A stretch of DNA of 27,373 bases. Source: JBJKRF01 sp046704785 (GTDB lineage: Bacteria; Chloroflexota; Anaerolineae; Anaerolineales; Villigracilaceae). Within the stretch, counting starts at the first letter, position 1, and every line of letters starts with the position of its first letter. This document shows positions 23,602 through 27,373 of the stretch, piece after piece. Under the pieces are notes generated by a model that was not told the origin of the DNA, ran no database searches, and was given only the letters and a program-made list of their open reading frames with translations. A program made the translations under genes and the position numbers. Where the stretch lies: assembly GCA_046704785.1 (NCBI GenBank), contig JBJKRF010000128.1, forward strand, positions 1 through 27,373, read 5' to 3'.

Positions 23602-24183
23602 ATGAAACCCGAAAATCCAATGCGAAAGCTCGACCCTCAAAAACTGGCATACTACGAGAAAGAAAATTACATCGCCTATTACCAGAAAGATTGGTTGAAG
23701 CTCCTGCGCGTCTCGGTTGGAATGGTCAAAGAGGCGTTTGGCTTTACCTGGTGGCAGGCATTCCAGGGGGCCTATCTGGTTGCCCGCGCCCAGATCGCTT
23801 TTGCGCCCTTCCCGAGCAACAACGTTGCGTTAGCCATCGCCTATATGCGCCGCTTCTACCAACTCGTCAGGGATGTTCACCAGGAAACTTTCGACGTCGA
23901 CCGCGCAGCAAAATACGAGGTCCATTGGTGGGGGGTCCATCGCAAATTATTTGGGAAGCGCCAAAACGAGGAATTGGTGGAAGCGCTGCTCAATCTCTAC
24001 GCTGTTGCCTACGGCGGGGAACTGGCGAACTTACGCCCCGCCGCCTACTATCGCGCTATGGGCATGCTCTACTCTGACTTGTGGGTCAACGCCGGACGCC
24101 CAAGCGAAAGCCTCATGCTCGCCAAAGAAGAAGAAGCGCTCTACAAATCTTACGTGGAACTGAAGCAGGTGCTCCAAAACTGA
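23602..24183 (+). CDS. Conserved-looking protein of unknown function
   Basis: A 193-residue soluble, mostly helical protein that I do not recognise. It is rich in aromatic residues (FTWWQAFQG at about 46-54 and HWWGVH near 110) and Tyr, with no Cys cluster, signal peptide or clear membrane segment. The Trp-rich helices at about 35-65 might touch a membrane or cofactor. The start at 23602 is preferred because AGGAGA lies at 23585-23590; the earlier in-frame ATG at 23566 has no such site. A hairpin follows the stop. It stands between two repeat copies and the flavin electron-transfer cassette, and a link to either is unproven. Confidence 0.72.
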   Translation: MKPENPMRKLDPQKLAYYEKENYIAYYQKDWLKLLRVSVGMVKEAFGFTWWQAFQGAYLVARAQIAFAPFPSNNVALAIAYMRRFYQLVRDVHQETFDVDRAAKYEVHWWGVHRKLFGKRQNEELVEALLNLYAVAYGGELANLRPAAYYRAMGMLYSDLWVNAGRPSESLMLAKEEEALYKSYVELKQVLQN

Positions 24184-24213
24184 CTATCATATCGCCACTC
24201 CCCCATGACCTTG

Positions 24214-24243
24214 AGAGAAACCTTGCAACTTCCGGGTTTCTCT
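24214..24243 (+). terminator. Terminator hairpin
   Basis: AGAGAAACC (24214-24222) pairs with GGTTTCTCT (24235-24243) over a 12-base loop, followed by the T-rich stretch ttgctttcatctt. It lies 30 bases after the stop of the gene at 23602-24183. Confidence 0.65.
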
Positions 24244-24271
24244 TTGCTTTCATCTTGAATTCATCTAGGCG

Positions 24272-24280
24272 TGCTAAGAT
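24272..24280 (+). promoter_or_regulatory. Candidate extended -10 promoter of the flavin cassette
   Basis: TGCTAAGAT fits an extended -10 box (TGn followed by a TATAAT-like hexamer). TTGAAT at 24255-24260 is too close (14 bases) to be a normal -35. Transcription would start near 24287, 34 bases before the ATG at 24321. Confidence 0.3.
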
Positions 24281-24320
24281 GCTGCTCGAACGACACCATT
24301 CCAATCAAGAGGGAGCACGC

Positions 24321-24911
24321 ATGTCCAGCGACAATCGACCTTTATCCGGCATCGACCAGGCCACCAGGAAGTTTCTCCTATCTGCTTTCGTCGTGGTGAC
24401 TTTCATCGCTTACGCCGTGCACGAACACTTTACGAATCCAAACAATAACCTTGGCAGCGACTCACCCTCCTCCGGCTCCGCTGCCACCCAATCTCCCACC
24501 ACTGCTGACCAAGCCACATCCACCTCCGCGCCCGGGCTGGCAGCGGCGGTCACTCCTCAGTCGGTGGATGCCCCGGCGCAGCCCATCCCCACTCCATCTC
24601 CCGCCCCAACGACAGTTTCTCAGGGACAATACAAAGATGGCTCGTACGTTGGAACAGAAATCGACGCCTTCTACGGTCTGGTGAAAGTAGACGCGACCAT
24701 CAAAAATGGCAAGATCACCGACGTCCAGTTCCTGGAGTATCCCAACGACCGGCGCACTTCGGTGCGAATCAATTCTGTGGCGATGCCCTGGCTTCAACAA
24801 GAAGCCATCCAGGCACAAAATGCAAACGTCAACATGATCTCCGGCGCAACGCTCACCAGCGAGGCCTTCATCATGTCCTTGCAGTCAGCGCTCAAGAACG
24901 CCCAAAACTGA
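24321..24911 (+). CDS. Membrane-anchored FMN-binding domain protein
   Basis: A 196-residue protein with one N-terminal membrane segment (about 18-34), a long Ser/Thr/Pro/Ala linker (45-100) and an FMN_bind domain (103-194). The motif SGATLTS (174-180) matches the site in NqrC/RnfG-type proteins where ApbE attaches FMN through a phosphoester bond, so Thr177 is the expected flavin-carrying residue. The domain would sit outside the membrane and accept electrons there. GAGGGA about 7 bases before ATG 24321 sets the start; longer in-frame starts at 24081 run back into the preceding gene and terminator. The next gene, three bases on, encodes the flavin transferase. Confidence 0.92.
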   Translation: MSSDNRPLSGIDQATRKFLLSAFVVVTFIAYAVHEHFTNPNNNLGSDSPSSGSAATQSPTTADQATSTSAPGLAAAVTPQSVDAPAQPIPTPSPAPTTVSQGQYKDGSYVGTEIDAFYGLVKVDATIKNGKITDVQFLEYPNDRRTSVRINSVAMPWLQQEAIQAQNANVNMISGATLTSEAFIMSLQSALKNAQN

Positions 24912-24914
24912 ACT

Positions 24915-25661
24915 GTGAAGCAAACGCGGATTCTCATGGGCATGCCCGTCACCATAGAAATCGTCGATCCTGGCGCAGCCGAAACGCTGTTCGATACAGC
25001 ATTCGGCTACTTTGAATACATCGACGCAAAATTCAGCACCTACAAAGATGACAGCGAGATTTCCCGCATCAATCGCGGCGAGATCAGCCTGGAAACGGCC
25101 AGTCAGGACATGCAAGCCATCTTTATGCTGGCGGAACAGACCCGGCAACAAACTAACGGCTTTTTCGACATCGCCCGCAACGGCAAGTACGATCCGTCCG
25201 GTTTGGTCAAAGGCTGGGCCATTTTTCGCGTCGCCGAATTGCTGCGAGAACGGGGTTGTCAAAATTTATACGTCGATGCCGGAGGCGACGTCCAGGTGGT
25301 CGGAAAAAACGATCAGGGACAGAACTGGCGCGTCGGCATCCGCAACCCCTTCGACATGAACGAAATCGTCAAAATATTATCTGTAAGCGACTGCGGCGTA
25401 GCGACATCAGGCACTTACGTCCGCGGCCAACACATCTATAATCCCAAGAACGACGGCCAGCCTATTACCGATGTGGTCAGTATCACCGTAATCGGGCCGG
25501 ATATCTATGAATCAGACCGCTTTGCCACGGCTGCCTTTGCCATGGGCAAAGACGGGATCAATTTCATCCATAGCCTGGAAGGGTTCGAAGCCTATATGAT
25601 CGATAACAACCGGCGCGCAACCTTCACCAAGGGCTTCGAAAGGTACGTCATTCATGCTTAG
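24915..25661 (+). CDS. apbE: FAD:protein FMN transferase (ApbE family)
   Basis: A 248-residue enzyme that moves FMN from FAD to a Thr in target proteins. Family blocks are KFSTYKDDSEISRIN (39-53), GFFDI (82-86), DPSGLVKGWA (93-102), DAGGD (121-125), TSGTYVRG with IYNP (164-177) and DRFATAAFAMG (201-211). It is shorter than the usual 300-350 residues and lacks a lipoprotein signal peptide, so it probably acts in the cytosol or is exported in another way. The start is GTG 24915, three bases after the preceding stop, which suggests coupling; an ATG at 24936 is the alternative. Its likely substrates are the FMN-binding protein just upstream and possibly the membrane protein just downstream, whose start overlaps its stop by 8 bases. 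Confidence 0.93.
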   Translation: MKQTRILMGMPVTIEIVDPGAAETLFDTAFGYFEYIDAKFSTYKDDSEISRINRGEISLETASQDMQAIFMLAEQTRQQTNGFFDIARNGKYDPSGLVKGWAIFRVAELLRERGCQNLYVDAGGDVQVVGKNDQGQNWRVGIRNPFDMNEIVKILSVSDCGVATSGTYVRGQHIYNPKNDGQPITDVVSITVIGPDIYESDRFATAAFAMGKDGINFIHSLEGFEAYMIDNNRRATFTKGFERYVIHA

Positions 25662-27174
25662 ATGGGTCGACAATACGCTCAATCAAATCACCATGTACCG
25701 GTTGGTTTTGTATTATCTGATTTTTCTACTGGTCGTGGCGGAGATGCTCTCTTTCGCAGGCATCCTGGCTTACGACCCGTACGCTTTGCTCTTCAGCGTT
25801 GGCTTCCTGCTGGCCGTATGCGCCCTTGCGAACTGGGCCTTCTCTCGAACGTTTGGCGTGGCTGCCAATGTGGAGTCCGCTTACATCTCGGCTTTGATCT
25901 TGGCACTGATCATCACGCCGATCAGTTCCCTAAACGATTTATGGTTTCTGGGCTGGGCCGGGATTCTGGCGATGGCTTCCAAATACATTGTGGCAAGTAA
26001 AGGTAAACATCTCTTCAACCCCGTCGCATTGGCCGTCGCCATCACCTACTTCACAACCAATCAATCGGCCAGTTGGTGGGTGGGAAACGCCCCCATGCTG
26101 GTGGCTGTGCTGGTCGGCGGGCTGCTTATTGTGCGCAAACTGGGACGTTCCGACCTGGTGTTGAGCTTCATGGGGACGGTGCTGGGGACCATCCTGATCT
26201 TCAGTTTCTTCGGCGGAGACGGGTTCTTTGCGGCTTTACAATCGGTGCTGGTCTATTCCCCCTTCTTCTTCTTCGCTTTCATTATCTTGACAGAACCCCT
26301 GACAACCCCACCGGCGCATAAACAACGTATCTTCTACGGTGCGCTGGTCGGTTTTCTCTTCACGCCCCAATTCCATATCGGTTCGTTCTACACCACGCCC
26401 GAACTGGCCGTCTTGATTGGGAATATTTATTCTTACATTGTCAGCCCCAAAGCGAAGATGGTGCTACGTTTGAAGGAAAAGACGCGCATCGCTCCCGACA
26501 CCTACGACTTTCTCTTCGCTGCCCCACGACGCTTCGCGTTCGTGCCCGGACAGTATATGGAGTGGACTCTCGGCCACCCTTATCCGGATGACCGGGGAAA
26601 CCGCAGATTCTTCACCCTGGCCTCCGCCCCCACAGAACACAGCCTGCGCCTGGGAATCAAGTTCTACCAACGTTCGAGCACCTTCAAAAGAGCGATGCTC
26701 CAGATGGAACGTGGGAGCGAGATTACCGCCTCGCAATTGGCGGGTGAATTCGTGCTACCCGACAACCCACAACAAAAATGCGTCTTTATCGCCGGCGGTA
26801 TCGGCATCACGCCCTTCCGCAGCATGCTCAAGTATCTGCTGGATACCCGTCAGCGTCGGGACATTGTCATGTTCTATGCCAACCGAAGCTTCGATGACAT
26901 CGTCTACAAAGATGTGCTCGATCGCGCCCAGCACGAATTAGGTATCCAGGTGGTCTATACCGTCAGCGACGCCAGTACACTGCCCGCCAACTGGGATGGA
27001 CAAGTGGGGCGCATCACCCCGCAAATGATCAAGGGCTCGGTCTCAGACTATCGGCGGCGCGTTTTTTACATCTCCGGCCCGCGCAGCATGGTGGATTCCT
27101 TCAAAGACATTTTGCAGGGACTGGGCGTCAATAAATCGCAAATCAAGACAGACTTTTTCGCCGGCCTTACATAG
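25654..27174 (+). CDS. NqrB/RnfD-like membrane domain fused to ferredoxin-NAD(P) reductase domain
   Basis: A 506-residue protein in two parts. Residues 1-265 form about 8-10 membrane segments with NqrB/RnfD landmarks: KHLFNPVALAVA (118-129) and ILTEPLTTP (211-219). No SGAT-type flavin attachment site is seen in it. Residues 266-506 form a cytosolic FAD/NAD(P) module: PGQYMEW (298-304), RRFFTLAS (317-324, the flavin-binding RxxS-type block), GGIGITP (381-387, nucleotide binding), FYANRS (407-412) and FYISGP (471-476). The domain order suggests that NAD(P)H electrons enter at the C-terminus and cross the membrane to the FMN-binding protein encoded two genes upstream. The ATG overlaps the ApbE stop by 8 bases. 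It is the last gene of the cassette. Confidence 0.92.
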   Translation: MLRWVDNTLNQITMYRLVLYYLIFLLVVAEMLSFAGILAYDPYALLFSVGFLLAVCALANWAFSRTFGVAANVESAYISALILALIITPISSLNDLWFLGWAGILAMASKYIVASKGKHLFNPVALAVAITYFTTNQSASWWVGNAPMLVAVLVGGLLIVRKLGRSDLVLSFMGTVLGTILIFSFFGGDGFFAALQSVLVYSPFFFFAFIILTEPLTTPPAHKQRIFYGALVGFLFTPQFHIGSFYTTPELAVLIGNIYSYIVSPKAKMVLRLKEKTRIAPDTYDFLFAAPRRFAFVPGQYMEWTLGHPYPDDRGNRRFFTLASAPTEHSLRLGIKFYQRSSTFKRAMLQMERGSEITASQLAGEFVLPDNPQQKCVFIAGGIGITPFRSMLKYLLDTRQRRDIVMFYANRSFDDIVYKDVLDRAQHELGIQVVYTVSDASTLPANWDGQVGRITPQMIKGSVSDYRRRVFYISGPRSMVDSFKDILQGLGVNKSQIKTDFFAGLT

Positions 27175-27373
27175 CACAGCCTCTCACCACAATCCAAGCG
27201 ATTCAACCCTAAGTGGTTCTTTGGGATTTCCCGTGGTAAGGGAGTAAATGTGGGGGTGTTGGGGGCGGTTAGCGCCGGCTACACACCCACCAAACTGTTT
27301 GAAACCGCAGATATTACCAAAGTATACAAAAAAACCCGGCTTGGCACGCAAAACGGCAAACAAAATTTTCACA
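27175..27373. other. Intergenic end of window, no gene seen
   Basis: After the stop at 27174 the window holds only a repeat copy (27213-27322) and AT-rich sequence with short A-runs. No terminator with a T-run is seen. A minus-strand frame (27184-27372) crosses the repeat and is not called. Confidence 0.5.
27213..27322 (+). repeat. MITE/REP-like intergenic repeat, copy 8
   Basis: Has the best-preserved left end: GGTTCTTTGGGATTTCCCGT, then GGTAAGGGAGTAAATG. The core (27250-27290) is an imperfect hairpin, GTGGGGGTGT... with ...CTACACACCCAC around GTTA, related to the perfect hairpin of copy 1. The right end is worn, with CCGCAGAT then TTACCAAAG where other copies have CCGCCGATTTCCAGAG. It lies 38 bases behind the stop of the fused reductase gene. 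Confidence 0.75.

Noticed and set aside
27184..27372. Minus-strand 62-residue frame at the window end
   Set aside because: It crosses a repeat copy, lacks a ribosome binding site and has no recognisable protein features.
1..27373. CRISPR array, tRNA or rRNA genes, insertion sequence with transposase, prophage
   Set aside because: No regularly spaced direct repeats, no cloverleaf-like sequence and no transposase or phage-type protein was seen on reading both strands.

Overview
The window is GC-rich bacterial DNA of roughly 55-60 % GC by eye. It looks like a member of the Chloroflexota, most likely class Anaerolineae. That placement is an inference from gene style: Thr/Pro-rich linkers behind signal anchors, a fused FAD/2Fe-2S molybdenum-hydroxylase subunit, a cyclic-nucleotide-binding gene leading a group 3b-type [NiFe] hydrogenase operon, and many-domain PAS/GAF/HD-GYP proteins. 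No rRNA, tRNA, CRISPR array, phage gene or transposase gene was seen.

Layout. Positions 1-47 are the last codons of an unidentified gene. Positions 277-5852 hold a molybdenum hydroxylase of the xanthine dehydrogenase type (277-1704 FAD plus 2Fe-2S subunit, 3639-5852 molybdopterin subunit). The two halves are separated by a small membrane protein (1749-2159) and, on the minus strand, a very acidic repeat protein (2497-3306). Positions 5870-7734 (minus) encode a histidine kinase and an OmpR-type regulator. Upstream on the same strand is a membrane-anchored Gly/Met/Asn-rich protein with two PepSY-like repeats (7836-8714). Positions 9018-14363 are a plus-strand series: NYN/LOTUS protein, fumarylacetoacetate-hydrolase-family enzyme, lipoprotein, a GH31-fold protein that seems to have lost key active-site residues, a small helical protein and a glutaredoxin. 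Positions 14601-19164 are a tightly overlapping operon: cyclic-nucleotide-binding protein, then beta, gamma, delta and alpha subunits of a cytosolic NAD(P)-linked [NiFe] hydrogenase. A clear terminator follows, then the maturation protease (19283-19789). Positions 20038-23187 encode a 1049-residue PAS/GAF/HD-GYP protein, and 23602-24183 an unrecognised protein. Positions 24321-27174 are a three-gene flavin electron-transfer cassette: FMN-binding protein, ApbE flavin transferase, and an NqrB/RnfD-like membrane domain fused to a ferredoxin-NAD(P) reductase domain.

Across these regions at least eight copies of one short non-coding repeat lie between genes, in both orientations. The ends are imperfect inverted repeats (about GGTTCTTTGGGA and TTCCCAGAGAGCC), the middle is a variable hairpin, and some copies have internal deletions. 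It resembles a MITE or large REP element. Copies sit in the 5' leaders of the hydrogenase operon and of the HD-GYP gene, and they decide the true start codons of three genes.

Working together (inference): the hydrogenase exchanges electrons between H2 and NAD(P)H in the cytosol. The last cassette could take electrons from NAD(P)H through the membrane to a covalently flavinylated protein outside. The molybdenum hydroxylase would oxidise a purine or other N-heterocycle or aldehyde.
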